A stretch of 64,000 nucleotides of DNA from Leguminivora glycinivorella (GCF_023078275.1 NC_062994.1:11479545-11543544); one strand, 5' to 3'; positions 42,783 to 54,971 are shown, counted from the stretch's first letter. Notes: generated by a model from the sequence alone, not told the origin. Made by a program: numbers and translations.

Positions 42783-43205
42783 GCCCCGTAGCCGAATGGA
42801 ATTTCTACTTCGCGAAACGAAAACGAAACGCCGCGAAAGGTAGTCTGGCTCTGTTGCGCCAATGGGCATTTTCAGAATTTGAGACCCCCAATTAGCGTAA
42901 GTTGTTAACAAAAGTTAACTCGCTTGTTTCGACAATTAAGCATAAAATCTGTCTAGAAATTTACTGTTTTCACATTCTGAATGTAGATTATCACTTAAAG
43001 TTTATCTAATAACACAAAAAAAATTATAGACATTTCGTGCTTAATTATCGTCACAAAACTGACAGTGAGTTAATTTTTGTTAAAAGCATATGCTAATTGG
43101 GGGGTCCCAAATTCTGAAAATGCCCCAATACGCAAGAGCGATAGAGATATATATATATCTACAAGCGTTTCGTTTCGTGACCGTTTATGCATTCGGCTAC
43201 GCGCG
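42783..43205. mobile_element. MITE family E copy interrupted by another MITE
   Basis: The left half ccccgtagccgaatgg ... ctgttgcgccaat ends at 42863 and the right half resumes caatacgcaagagcgatag at 43126; joined, they restore one family E unit. Confidence 0.8.
42864..43125. mobile_element. 262-bp MITE with CAAT target duplication
   Basis: Inverted ends GGGCATTTTCAGAATTTG / CAAATTCTGAAAATGCCC extending through the ccccaattagc phrase. CAAT at 42860-42863 is repeated at 43126-43129. Confidence 0.8.
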
Positions 43206-43282
43206 CTGATGTTACTTTTGGCACTGAAATACGTTTCTGGAAGTACATATCGTCACTACTTTTAAAAAAACTTGTATCTTCA

Positions 43283-43510
43283 GTAGTGACCCTGCCTGCT
43301 GCGCCGCGGTCCCGGGTTCGAATCCCGGTAAGGGCATTCATTTGTGTGATGAGCACAGATATTTGTTCCTGAGTCATGGATGTTTTCTATGTATATAAGT
43401 ATTTATATATTATATATATCGTTGCCTGAGTACCCACAACACAAGCCTTCTTCAGCTTACCGTGGGCCTCAGTCAATCTGTGTAAGAATGTCCTATAAGA
43501 TTTATTTATT
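43283..43510 (+). mobile_element. tRNA-SINE family A, near complete
   Basis: gtgaccctgcctgctgcg, B box gggttcgaatcccggtaa, body tgatgagcacagatatttg, 3' tgtaagaatgtcctata, then TTTA/TTCA repeats to about 43555. Its head is fused to a truncated MITE end. Confidence 0.8.
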
Positions 43511-44058
43511 TATTTATTCATTCACTCACTCATTCATTCATTCATTCATACATTCATTTTTTTTTTTTTTTATTAAAGAAAGCGATCAAATTGTATCCGC
43601 GAATTCACACAAATTTATAGACTTTTAAAGCTTTTATTTAACGTTTATGGCGTCACGAAACTTTTACTTCACTTACTTTACTGTTACTCTGAGAACGATC
43701 CGAGACGCACAACGCGATTCAAACAAAGACACTTCAAATATTTGCTCTAATTACGATATGGATTGGATATATCAATTAACACTTTTAACATTGTCAAATG
43801 TAATTTACATACCTACATATATCATATCCAGTAAGGTGCAGTAGGGTAATTTCGGAGCACAGAAATGCTCGGTTAATTTCGAAAGGGGAATCTTGATATG
43901 ATGGCAATAATGGTAGTTTCTATGTGACTTTCGAAATTCAATATTACCCCATGCACCTTACTGATATTTGTTGCGTTCACAATATATAAAAGTTCAATTT
44001 CTGACGAGAGTTTTTAAATCAAAATTTAAGACGTTTTCTAATAAGGTCACTACTTCTT

Positions 44059-44070
44059 ACTTTTTTTTTT

Positions 44071-44109
<39 letters not shown>

Positions 44110-44120
44110 TTTTTTTTTCT
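44059..44120. repeat. Long poly(T) tract
   Basis: About 60 bp of T with two G interruptions, at the end of a family G repeat (44145-44295, minus). Confidence 0.85.
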
Positions 44121-44403
44121 GATTCTAATTAATATAAAATATTTAATACAGCAAAAGGGAATGTACAAGTTTCTAATGGGGTGGCAACGCGCACGTGACA
44201 CTATTTGAGTTGCAGGCGTCCATAGGTTACGGTGACCGCTTTCCATCACGCGGGCCGTACGCTTGTTTGCCACTGACGTAGTATAAAAAAAAGGTGACAA
44301 ATATTACAGGTTATTGAATGTGATTATTGAAAATGTTGGTTATAAAACCCTCAGAAACATGTATTTTATTCATTAAATGTTTTATTCGATGAATAATATT
44401 ATA

Positions 44404-45581
44404 CAGTGTGTGGATTCCATACGGGCGAATAATGTATCCAGTTATAGTATCTAACCATACAAATCATATAATATAATCATTTTATTAAAAAGTGTTGTTA
44501 ATTATGAGTAATTATTTTTTTAAATCTGACCAAGCAGCAATGTACGCCGTCCATATTAACTTGACATGACATAAACGTCATGTCGTAATGACGTTTAGGT
44601 AGGTACGCTAATTGATGTGGACGTAATACATTGCGGGCTGAATTATTATGTATGAAAAAAAATATCTCATCTATTCAATAAAAAAAAAATGTAGTTAGGC
44701 TCCTTAGCCCTTCAGGTGGCGAAATCCGGGAGCCGACCGCACGTAAAGTGGCAGGTAACCGGGAGCCGGACTTGAAATAAAAAGCTGTTGAGTGGCAAGG
44801 ATACCGCTAAAATGACAGAAAAAGTTTACCCTTGAGTGGCGGGGCCCTCACGGGTGGTCATCGCGAATGTTACTTATGTTACAAAAATTATAATTACTCA
44901 AAAAATGTAGGGATGTTGTGCATAAACCATATATCACTGGATTCATTATGAAACGGCTAAAATTATTCCATAGAAAAAAAATACATTCCATTTATGTGAA
45001 TTTTGCTAGACTCGATCAAATATCAGATGGCTACATTTTCCACTTCCATTTATTAAAGTAACTTTATTTAGGCAAAAAAACAGTAAATTGGAGAAAAAAG
45101 TAATTCAGGGACTTAAATATACATTTATTTACATTTATATCTCTTTTTTTAACATATTACAGTACAATTTTTGCGAAAAAGACGGTTTTTAAACACGTGT
45201 CTCAAATATGGCAGGCGGATGGTCCAAAAAAAAGGGTCATATTTCAAGTTGTTTTGAAGTTGAAGGTGTAGAACCTTTACTGAATGCCGTCCTTGTTTAG
45301 TGACGAATGGTTCGTGCAAGTATGAGGAAGCTAGATATAGTTTTAGACGGTTTTATTTATATATTTAGGTATATCGTCGCACGGGGTCCGGGAACCGGTC
45401 CCTGCCACTTAACAGCTTGTTTTTCCCAGAGTCCGGCTCCCGGCGCCTGCCACTTAACGGAATGTTTTATAAAATGACCGCGCCACTTCTCCCCTATGCA
45501 ACTTGTAGCTCTGCCACCTGAGGGGTTAAGTCCAATACTAATCGTTATCCAAATATTCGCCCGTATGGAATACACACACTG
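44404..45581. mobile_element. mariner-like MITE carrying a nested piggyBac-like MITE
   Basis: Ends CAGTGTGTGGATTCCATACG and its mirror, with TA at both flanks. A shorter, uninterrupted relative (47797-48123) shows that 44708-45525 is an insertion. Confidence 0.8.
44708..45525. mobile_element. piggyBac-like MITE (TTAA target)
   Basis: Ends CCCTTCAGGTGGC and GCCACCTGAGGGG, flanked by TTAG (44704-44707, a decayed TTAA) and TTAA (45526-45529). GC-rich inverted blocks near both ends (gggagccgg / ccggctcccgg). No transposase frame. Confidence 0.75.
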
Positions 45582-46055
45582 TATAATTATACTAGTAATT
45601 TTAGTGATAATCTGGTTTTTTTGTCCTTATTAACAATGGATAGGAAGTTACTTATAAGAAAACATTTGCATGCTTATAATCATCAAAATATGTCTTTGTA
45701 CATACTTTTCTATAACACCTTATTGTACCAAATTTTTCACAAAGCAATAGTTTTTCATTTTTCATTTCATTTTACTATACGGTCACCCATTGACCACGAA
45801 CGCTGTCAAAGTGTTCGAAACGTCGGGATGTATATAAATTCATTATACGTGATATAATCCGTTTCTTAGTTTTATTTCATGAGTACTCATAATTACCTCG
45901 CTAGCCGAAGACAATATTATTTTGCATAGTTCAAACATGTAAGTTAGAGAGTTATACACCGTGGGCTTGAATAACCCGTTTGAAAGATGAGTTTTGTGTG
46001 TTTTTTGACAATTTTTATAAAACTATATTTGAATGTATTTTTAAATTAAAGGAAA

Positions 46056-46205
46056 AATGGAAAAAATTCACACCTCCGGCAGGACTCGAACCTGCGACCT
46101 TTAGCCTTGCCGGTGCCATCACGCTACCAACTGCGCCACGGAGGCCAAAGGTCGCAGGTTCGAGTCCTGCCGGAGGTGTGAATTTTTTCATTTTTCCTTT
46201 AATTT
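46056..46205. mobile_element. tRNA-like sequence in foldback form
   Basis: On the minus strand, 46146-46073 has an acceptor-like pair (gcctccg/cggaggt), a pairable D arm, A box tggcgcagttgg and a perfect T arm and B box (gcaggttcgagtcctgc), but its anticodon stem does not pair. The 3' half plus flank (aattcacacctccggcagga) is repeated in inverted orientation on the other side, giving arms of about 60 bp. Confidence 0.7.
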
Positions 46206-47048
46206 ACAAATATGTAATATCGCACGCAGACGTTTCTGTATGATAAAAAAAAAAAAACAAATATATTTGAATGTATTTTCACATAAAAAGTAAACTTTAT
46301 TCATAAAACTGGCATTTAAAATAAGTTTTGACGTTTTTTATTGTAAATCCCTCATTTTTGAAATGTTTTACTTCTCACTTTTTGACATCTATCGATGAGG
46401 ATAGTGAGACTATTCTCCATAATGGCATCAATGCCGTTAAAAAGGCTCTTATATATTTTGGTAATAACTCGGTTCGGTCGGTAACTTGGTTTTGGTAAGT
46501 TTATATGACATTATAAACTCTAAATGATGTCACGAATATGTACACTGATAAAAAATTTCGGGTTATTCAGGCCGACGGTGTAGAAGTATCATAATAACAG
46601 ATATATTATCATATCACTCCATCTTTCCGATTAAATGCTTTTCAACCCACAATTTATAAAAGTTAAATATCTTTGCGCTAGTTTTTAATTGACCTGAAAT
46701 TGCAATAATGAAATACTTTCTAGCTATATCTTCAAACAAAACTGTTCTTTTATCTCATGACGTAGCAATATCATAGTATCTCGACCTACGGTTCATTAAC
46801 GAAACTTTTACTAACAATTGTTAAAATCTTATCTGTTTATTTAATTATAAGGTACACAAAATTTCTCTCTCCGCATAACTTTCGTTTTTAGAGCAATGCT
46901 CTGGTGGCCACGAATTTATGTCAATGTCAGTCGGGTTGTTGAACATGCTAAGAGCACAACAGGTTGATTGTTAGATTAGAGTTACAGTGATTTATGTGTG
47001 GGCGGCCGATCGTGAAATCCGCCTGATTGTAAAATTCATGTGTAATGT

Positions 47049-47280
47049 CAAGAATGTTTTTCCTTCCAACGTGGCAATGCGGCCAGCCTTCTGGGCACAC
47101 TGCCCGGTGGCAGCGACTTGGGTGAGGTTTTTTATTTATAAGTTATTTTAATTTAATTTATTTTATTTATTCTTATTTCCAAGTTTATTTATAGTATAGC
47201 GGCGGTGATCGCTTACCATCAGGCGACCTGTCTGCTCGTTTGCCTCCTATCCCATAAAAAAAAAAAAAAAAAAAAAAAAT
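47049..47280 (+). pseudogene. QRGNA-family remnant 2 plus reversed family C tail
   Basis: Frame FQRGNAASLLGTLPGGSDLG then EVFYL, stop at 47139-47141, matches remnants 1 and 3. At 47195-47280 a reversed family C end (tcgcttaccatcaggcgacc) runs into poly(A). Confidence 0.55.
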
Positions 47281-47796
47281 AGTTGTTATATTGTTTGTTT
47301 ATCATGAAATAAATAAATTTACTGTAACAAGAAAATATATATATAGGATATGTAATATATAGGATTTACATACTTCATACTAAAAATCGTACCTCGATTT
47401 ATTAGCACCACCTACTATCATAACTAGACATTACATTTTTTTTCCAAATGTGTATTGACGTGATATCATGACTTTAAAATAAAGAAATACACCGCTTAAA
47501 AGATAAGTATTGCATGAAAAATATGAAATTCTCATGTTAGTGAATATTATGCATTCTTATGGGAAATAAAAATTTTTAAACCTAAATATGTCATTTCACC
47601 TTATAAAATATAAAAACACTCAAAAATATTTGGGGAAAATATGATTTTGGCCACTTCCACGCTGCGAACAGCGCCATCTAGTGTTAAGCCTAAAAGGCCC
47701 ATACATTTTCAGGGGTACGCTTTTTTGTATGGGCTTTGTCACTCTAGTATCATCGTGCTAATTTATTAAAACAATAAAAAACAAGTAGGTCATATA

Positions 47797-48123
47797 CAGC
47801 GTGTGTATTCCATACGGGCGAATATCTTAATGACGATTAGTATCGGACCTGAGGAGCCTAACTACATGTTTTTTTTTTCATACATAAAAATTCAGCACGC
47901 AATGTATTATGTCCACATTAGCGTACCTACCTAAACGTCAATACGACATGACGTTTATGTCATGTGAAATTAATTGGATGGTGTACATTGCTGATGGGCC
48001 AGATTTCAAAAAATAATTATTCTTAATTAAGAACACTTTTAACAAAATGATTATTATAAACGATTCGTATGATCAGATACTATAACTGGATAAATTATTC
48101 GCCCGTATGGAATCCACACGCTG
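47797..48123. mobile_element. mariner-like MITE, uninterrupted copy
   Basis: Same TIRs and body (acgtcatgtcgt / tacattgc phrases) as 44404-45581 in the opposite orientation, 327 bp, TA on both sides. Confidence 0.8.
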
Positions 48124-48939
48124 TATAGCTAATAATACCAAAACCACACCCATAATTTTAACTGCTTACTACAATTAATTGACATCTATAACCATAACTA
48201 AATTTCAGTCATTCAGGTCAATTAAGTAACTAAAACTAGAACAAAATCTACATCTATAAAGTAACAAAACTGGCCATAAGCAATAAATGTATAGACTATC
48301 ATCATTTGAAACAGATTGTGTCTATTACGGTAACGGAAGAACGCCAAATTAAAAAAAAATGCGGTCAACTTCCATAGACGATCGTCTATGGAATAATAAA
48401 TACTGGCGGAATAGAATGTTGAGGTCCATTGCGCTTTTCAATTATTTTTTGTACCTACATCACACATTCATATTATTTGAATTATAGAAGATATATTATA
48501 TTAGATTCACTTTTTTTATTCAGATTTTATATGCCGCATCTATTAAGGGGCGGTTTTCATCGATATTTGACAAGTTTTGAGTTGAAACTTCTAAATTTGC
48601 ACTACAGATAGAATTATACGATAAAGGCCCATCGGTTCTTCAATCTTTTATTTCTATTTGTAAGAGCCATATTTAAAAAAAAAAAAACATGAAATCGACA
48701 TGTTTAGATTTACCTTTGACTTTCTTAAAAACTCAAGAGAGATTTCATTTCGTAGAGAGTGAGATTTAATTTTAAACTAATTAAAACAAAAATTATGATC
48801 AAAATATAGTTTTGGGCCTAAAATTGATGCTAAAGATCACATTAACAATGAGCCAATTATGTGATGCTAAGTATTGTGCTTAAAGACGATGCTGTTAATA
48901 TGATAGGCTTTAGGAACTATTAGCTATAGGCTTTATTCC

Positions 48940-49175
48940 CGTGTGGTGACGGGTTAAGAATTTCACCACCCCCTTTCTTCCCGTGGGTGTCGTAGAAGTC
49001 GACTGTGGGATATGGGTTAAATTGTGGCGTAGGCGAGAGGCTGGCAACCTGTCACTGCAATGTCACAATTTGGATTTCTTTCAACCCCTCTTTGCCAAGA
49101 GTGGCACTGAAACTTAGTAGTTCATGTGCTCTGCCACCTTTATGGGATACAGGCGTGATTATATGTATGTAAGTA
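48940..49175 (+). mobile_element. Family H, reversed copy
   Basis: Starts cccgtgtggtgacgggttaag and ends tatgggatacaggcgtg, the reverse complement of the other copies. Confidence 0.75.
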
Positions 49176-50019
49176 TGTATAATATCAATAGATTCAAATC
49201 GAAGGTCATTGGCGCAGGCATGCCCCTTAAGATTCTTAAAATGTTGCGTGTATCTTTTTAAACTTAACTAAATACCTACGCAATACATCGCTTAAAAAAA
49301 CTCTAAAGTTATTTGTACTTAGTTGCTGTGACTTTTTCTATTAACCCCCGACGCAACGTCACTTAACTATGCCTATACAAGTAACCCGCATTTGAGCATT
49401 TCTTTTTTTTGCCAATATTTTCTTTTATTGTTTTAGGGAATTTAAGGTCAATTGTACTCAGAATCACGAGTACTTTCAATCTCACTCCGAGACAAAAAGT
49501 GTCCCAGAATTTCCATACATTTTTTACTTTCCTCTTTTGTTACCCCATACAACATGTACGGAAAATGGTAACCAAATAAGAAAAAATCGTATGGGACAAT
49601 TTTTTTAACTGCTAGGATTGAAAAGGCTACTAATTCTGAGTAGAAATAGCATTTTTTTTTTCAAAAATATCACACTTCATAAAAGTGGCAAAAAAAAGAA
49701 ATGCCCATTTACTGATGTATGGAGTTACAACTCTTCCCCTACTTTTTCCTCTACGGTACGTAGTATCACTACAAGACTACCTACTCTTATTTCAAACTAT
49801 TATAAAAAACCGTAAGCCCGTCGCAAGGTCAACACACACTACCAGACTAGTCAATGTCGGCCGCTAGAAAGTAAAGGCGGGTCGTCGAGAGTGAAATTGG
49901 TGCTGCGCACGCGCAGGTGCCATTTGTGGAACAATGGACGCTCAAATGGATTGAGTGACGATTAGGGTCAGGTGTGATGTCGCTGATTTTATGTTTTGTT
50001 TCTTAAATTATAACGTGGG

Positions 50020-50215
50020 ATTTATTTTATAAATATATTATTACATATATTACATGACATACATAGAAAACATCCATGACCCAGGAACAAATATCTGTGC
50101 TCATCACACAAATCAAAGAGAATCGAGTATTATAGAGCGTTACTGTCAAAGTAAAATGTGTAATAACAGTGCAAAGACTGCCATCTCTCGACACAAGCTT
50201 AAAACTTTTGAACCT
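50020..50215 (-). mobile_element. SINE family A fragment joined to a dispersed repeat
   Basis: catccatgacccaggaac and tctgtgctcatcacacaaat match family A in reverse; from about 50120 the sequence is the repeat of 1665-1746. Confidence 0.6.
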
Positions 50216-51075
50216 CAGTTTTGACAATTGACAACATTTCATATTTTTGAGTACTACTTTTTATTGTTTGGTTTGAAAGAACTTAATACTAAAAGATACA
50301 CGTATTTTTTTATTTTTCCAAAAACTGCTATTTTAATGAGAAAATCCCTTCTTATTACTACTTCGAGCAGAAAGAGCGTAAGTTACAAACGTCAAGACTC
50401 AGCTTCGTGACGTCACATGTGTTGTTTCATACACCTAAGAAAACGACAAAATCTATTAAAAAAAATAAAGTCTTAACTGTCAGCTCAAACAGTCCGGTAT
50501 GTTTGACTGTCAAGTGTCACTGTCAACCCATAGTGAATGACTATGAACCATAGATTAAGCCATGAAATTTTTAATATCTTTGCTACGAACTGTGATAAGT
50601 GTCACTGTCAAACTCAAGGGACATCCCAACTGGAAGAATTTTTTCTTATAGTGGCAGCTCTTCTTTCAAATCAGCTATTTGACGTCACTTCCCCTTTAAA
50701 CTATTTTTTATACTAAAAATACGGAAAAAAAAATTAAAAACATTTATGTGATCTACAAGCGTATATCTCGAAATGGTTTTCGATTTAGGGACATTGAAAA
50801 TTTTGAAACGTTGTCAATTTAGCCCATATTGTTAGCTTCCCCAAAGCCCCCCAAGCGTTCCCCAAAGGTGTAACGCCATCTAGCCTACCGTACCTTTTTC
50901 TCTATGGCTTGGAGGTACGTTTTTTTCGGGTGCGTATCGATCGATATAACTTTTTTGATATATTTTTAGTCGTTATAACGATCATTTGATATAATTATTG
51001 AATCATATAACAACAAATAATATACTAACAAATTGTATAATTCTTATTTAATATAATGATGATCATTTTTTCGAA

Positions 51076-51143
51076 AAACATTTATTATAACATACTTTTA
51101 GTATAATGCTTATTATACTAAAAGTATGTTATAATAAATGTTT
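51076..51143. repeat. Perfect 31-bp-arm hairpin
   Basis: Arms 51076-51106 and 51113-51143 are exact reverse complements (aaacatttattataacatac ...), loop of 6. The surrounding 50940-51230 is rich in ataatg/ttatac words. Confidence 0.8.
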
Positions 51144-51229
51144 ATGCTATGATTATACAAAATAAAAGTAGATTTTTTGAGGTTATACCAAATGTTAATT
51201 ATGTCAAATGAGTGATTATATTTCTAAGG

Positions 51230-51350
51230 GCCAGTTGCACCAACGAAAATGGAGGGTTAACCCGAGCGTTAACCCACCATTTTATATGGAATTTGACACT
51301 TGACAGCCCACTAACCCTGAGTTAAGTGGTTGGTGCAAGTGGGCCTAAGA
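51230..51350. mobile_element. MITE family J, about 120 bp
   Basis: Ends gggccagttgcaccaacg / tggtgcaagtgggcc, with inner ggttaaccc..gttaaccc. The second copy at 62527-62645 is in reverse orientation. Confidence 0.8.
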
Positions 51351-51599
51351 GGAACTTGAAATGTTTTCCTATATCCTGTTTATTAAGTTAGAAATTTATA
51401 GGAGCGGCCACAGATGTCATATCTTCTAAATATAAATTTTATTTTTTTGCCTATTTTTTTAAATTACTTCTAAATTACCAAAAGAAGACATATTTAAAAA
51501 ATATATATATTTGAGATACCTACTCATAAAATGCTCTTTCATTTGATATGTAACACAATATAGTTTTAAAAACTTTGATTTTTTAATTTCCACTTTTAC

Positions 51600-51900
51600 C
51601 CCCCAAAAGTGGCCTCTATAATAAAATTTCATTTAATTAAATTACATGTCCGTCTTTGGGTCACAGGTTTACATACGTGTACCAAATTTCAAGTAAATCG
51701 GTCCAGTAGTTTCGGAGAAAATTGGCTGTGACAGACGGACAGACTCTTTGGCGTACGAAAAAAAAAGTGTTAAACCGACTTCAATAAAAGTGAAATAAAC
51801 TATCCCGTATACACTAGCAACTGATACATTTGAAGTCGGTGCCAAGCCAAATAGTAACAAAAATTCACAGAGGGTCAAATAAATCACATCATGACTTAAA
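51600..51900. repeat. Dispersed repeat (caagtaaatcggtccagtag type)
   Basis: Phrases accaaatttcaagtaaatcg, gacagacggacagac and ccgacttcaataaaag, typical of abundant lepidopteran repeats from memory. Single copy in this window. Confidence 0.35.
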
Positions 51901-52104
51901 ATTTCGAGCGAACTGAGGTCACGGTGACACTTTCGCGGTATCTAGGTCACCGCTCCTTGCGGAACAGGTATTTTTGGCCCGGAACAGGTATTTTGGCTGA
52001 GAAACGCGTGCTGTTCAAAATTTGGTTCATTTTGTTTTCGGATTTTATGAGCTTATCTTTATTGTTTTTGTAAAATATGAGTATTACTCTGTATTATTCA
52101 ATAC

Positions 52105-52275
52105 TAGCGACCCGCCCCGGCTTCGCACGGATACTATACCTACATGTAAACCTTCCTCGAGAATCACTCTATCTATTAAAAAAAACCGCATCAAAATCCG
52201 TTGCGTAGTTTTAAAGATTTAAGCATACATAGGGACATAGGGACAGAGAAAGCGACTTTGTTTTATATAACTTAT
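52105..52275. repeat. Dispersed repeat starting gcgacccgccccggcttcgc
   Basis: gcgacccgccccggcttcgc ... catcaaaatccgttgcgtag ... gggacagagaaagcgact, again a common lepidopteran repeat from memory. Confidence 0.45.
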
Positions 52276-53098
52276 CAGCTACGTACATAACTATACATAG
52301 TATACACTACACTATGTAGTGATCAATATCATTACAGGAAAAAGACTCCGTTTTGGCAAATACTGTTATAAAAGGCTAATAAACATAAAAAAACACAAAC
52401 AATATTCAGTCTGTAATAATACCGTTCACCAAGTGTAAAAAGATACTTATTAAATTTATTGAGTATTTTTATATCACAAAACGTATTTCGAAACTTATAA
52501 AAAAAATCTTAACAAAATTTGTGAGGATCCTTATCAACTTATTAAGGTATTAAGGACAACATTTTAATAAAATTGGAAATTTGGAGACAAGTTTTTTTTT
52601 CAATAAAAAGTGCAAACATAAGATTCCGTTTGCAATTATTTTATATTTAAATCAAAGCTTTTTGACACTTTATTATGCATATTGAAAAGGAGAGGGTACC
52701 TTAATTTCTTACCTACCTATTACCTACCTAGTAAAAATAAGTAAATAAACCTTTTTTTTGTTTTACACATACTTTAAAATTAAGTATTAAAAAATGAAAT
52801 TTAACCAACATAAAAAATACTGGAGTCATTTCGGGAAAAAAAAATACTAAGGAGAAGTGAGATGATTTTTTTTTTACATTATAAACTTTTTTACCGAAGA
52901 GGTCAATGAACCCACCCTGACCATACTGCCCCAGGGTCAATAACCGAGGAGCAGTTACCTGAGGTATAAATATTTATGCTGACCACATTATGTGGCCGCT
53001 TCGTGCCATACAGGAAACAAATTAGCCTTTCGACTCAGAATATGCATTTTGCAAATGGATATACAGGAGGATCCGTATACTATGTACAACATGTATAC

Positions 53099-53558
53099 AG
53101 GGAGAAATAAAAAGGACCGTTCTAACTTTGCAAAGTGACTTTTGAGGGCATAATGAATAACTTTTATTATGGGACTGAACTCGCGAAAAAAATCGATGTA
53201 GGGAACAAATCAAACTATTTTATTAAATATTTTTTGATCTTTTTTTTTTTAAGTAGTAACACTACTATATATAAATGCGGGCGGTCGGGGTGGTGTAACG
53301 GTTTTAGCATGTCAGCCGCGTTAGCTGGAGACCCGGGTTCGATTCCCGGCTTCGCCACAAGTGGGCTTGATCGCTTTTTCTTTAGTGTATGGTATCTATT
53401 TCAGTTCGCAAAAAAAAATTCTTACATTTCGACTGTCATGATGCCGCTCATTTCTATGAAACAGCCAATTTTTTTTTGCGATTTCAGCCTTGGTCCCATA
53501 ATAAAAGTTATTCATTATGACCTCAAAAGTCACTTAGCAAAGTTAGAACGGTCTTTTT
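53099..53558. mobile_element. MITE with a SINE inserted
   Basis: Arms of about 80 bp: ggaccgttctaactttgc, gtgacttttgagggcataat and ttattatgggac at the left are mirrored at the right up to 53558. The central part holds the SINE at 53278-53406. Confidence 0.8.
53278..53406 (+). mobile_element. tRNA-SINE family F, normal orientation
   Basis: Head gcgggcggtcggggtggtgt with B box gggttcgattcccggc, body caagtgggcttg, 3' end gtgtatggtatctatttcag, as in the arms of the foldback at 28954-29148. Confidence 0.75.
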
Positions 53559-54072
53559 TAGGGTTCCGTAGTCAACTAGGAACCCTTATAGTTTCGCCAT
53601 GTCTGTCTGTCCGTCCGTCCGTCCGTCCGTCCTCGGATAATCTCAGTGACCGTTAGCACTAGAAAGCTGAAATTTGGTACCAATATGTATATCAATCACG
53701 CCGACAAAGTGCAAAAATAAAAAGTGGAAAAAAATGTTTAATTAGGGTATTTTTTCATTGCAATCCTAACGTGTGATACATTGTTGGATAGGTATTTAAA
53801 AATGAATAAGGGTTTACTAAAATCGTTTTTTGATAATATTCATATTTTCGGAAATAATCGCTCCTAAAGGAAAAAAATAGTGTGTCCCCCCCCTCTAACT
53901 TTTGAACCATATGTTTAAAAAATATGAAAAAAATCACAAAAGTAGAACTTTATAAAGACTTTCTAGGAAAATTGTTTTGAACTTGATAGGTTCAGTAGTT
54001 TTTGAGAAAAATACGGAAAACTACGGAACCCTACACTGAGCGTGGCCCGACACGCTCTTGGCCGGTTTTTTA
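53558..54072 (+). repeat. Dispersed repeat (gggttccgtagtcaactagg ... cacgctcttggccgg)
   Basis: Starts immediately after the MITE, carries a (CCGT)n run, and ends gcgtggcccgacacgctc ttggccgg. About 515 bp, no frame. Confidence 0.5.
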
Positions 54073-54252
54073 TTATTTAATTCTGTAGATTTTACTTAAA
54101 ATATTGAATTTTGGTTTAACGCTTTGCAGTAATTTATGGGAAACTTAAAGGCAATCCAGAGTAAATATATATTAGACTAAAACCGAAATTAAAAATATAC
54201 TGTTTTGATTAAATTTGATCATTGATATTTTTATTAGACTACTTGGTGATAA

Positions 54253-54776
54253 CTAGAGAGCGGATTTCATGTAGCGATTTAAATATTAATATGGATATGA
54301 TTAGTGCATTTTTTAAATTATATGTCATGTGGATTATAAGGTCTTCCAATCTATCGCATCTACATCGCACACCGCAAACTTCGCTGACTAATTAGATTAA
54401 ATTAATGTTATTTTTTGTAAATGTAATTTTTCTTTTCTTTAAATGTAGTTATTTTTGTAAATATCTTCATTTAAAGAAAAATATTTCATTCTAAATAAAG
54501 GAGTTAGTATACAGGAAGCGAATTATTTTTATTTTTCTATTCTTTGAGTCGTAGTATAGAAGTTTTTACAAGAATTTACATAAATAAATTATTAAAAATT
54601 AACAAACATTTTTTTATTCATTAATTTTATTATCATTATTATTTTTGTCCAATATTCACAAAAGCATCCAAAAAGGGTTTTACTTTTATACATTTTTTGT
54701 GTGTAGAAAAAATAATAAATGATGCGAGTCATATCCATATTAATATTTAAATCGCTACATGAAATCCGCTCTCTAG
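54253..54776. mobile_element. MITE with 48-bp perfect TIRs and TGATAA duplication
   Basis: ctagagagcggatttcatg ... taatatggatatga at the left is perfectly mirrored at the right. TGATAA occurs at 54247-54252 and 54777-54782. 524 bp, AT-rich inside. Confidence 0.8.
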
Positions 54777-54844
54777 TGATAACGGAGTCAAAAGATCACG
54801 ATTACGAACACAATGTTAAAATTTTAAACAAATACTGGCTGGGT

Positions 54845-54971
54845 TAGCACATGATTGCCGCGAGAGTATGTCGCCGCGAGATAGACTACCCGTCCTTACG
54901 TCATTAGTACAATTAGAAGAAGACGTGTGATCTATCTCGCGGCGACATACTCTCGCGGCAATCATGTGCTA
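54845..54971. mobile_element. Small foldback MITE, 44-bp arms
   Basis: tagcacatgattgccgcg, agagtatgtcgccgcg and agat at the left, mirrored at the right by atctcgcggcgacatact and ctcgcggcaatcatgtgcta. Confidence 0.8.

Noticed and set aside
44019..44300. Minus-strand frame with poly-Lys
   Set aside because: Product of the poly(T) tract and a family G repeat.
46073..46146. Possible true tRNA gene on the minus strand
   Set aside because: Acceptor, D and T arms pair, but the anticodon stem does not, and the sequence is embedded in a foldback.
50940..51230. Replication origin or centromeric satellite
   Set aside because: AT-rich words without regular period, short extent; no support.
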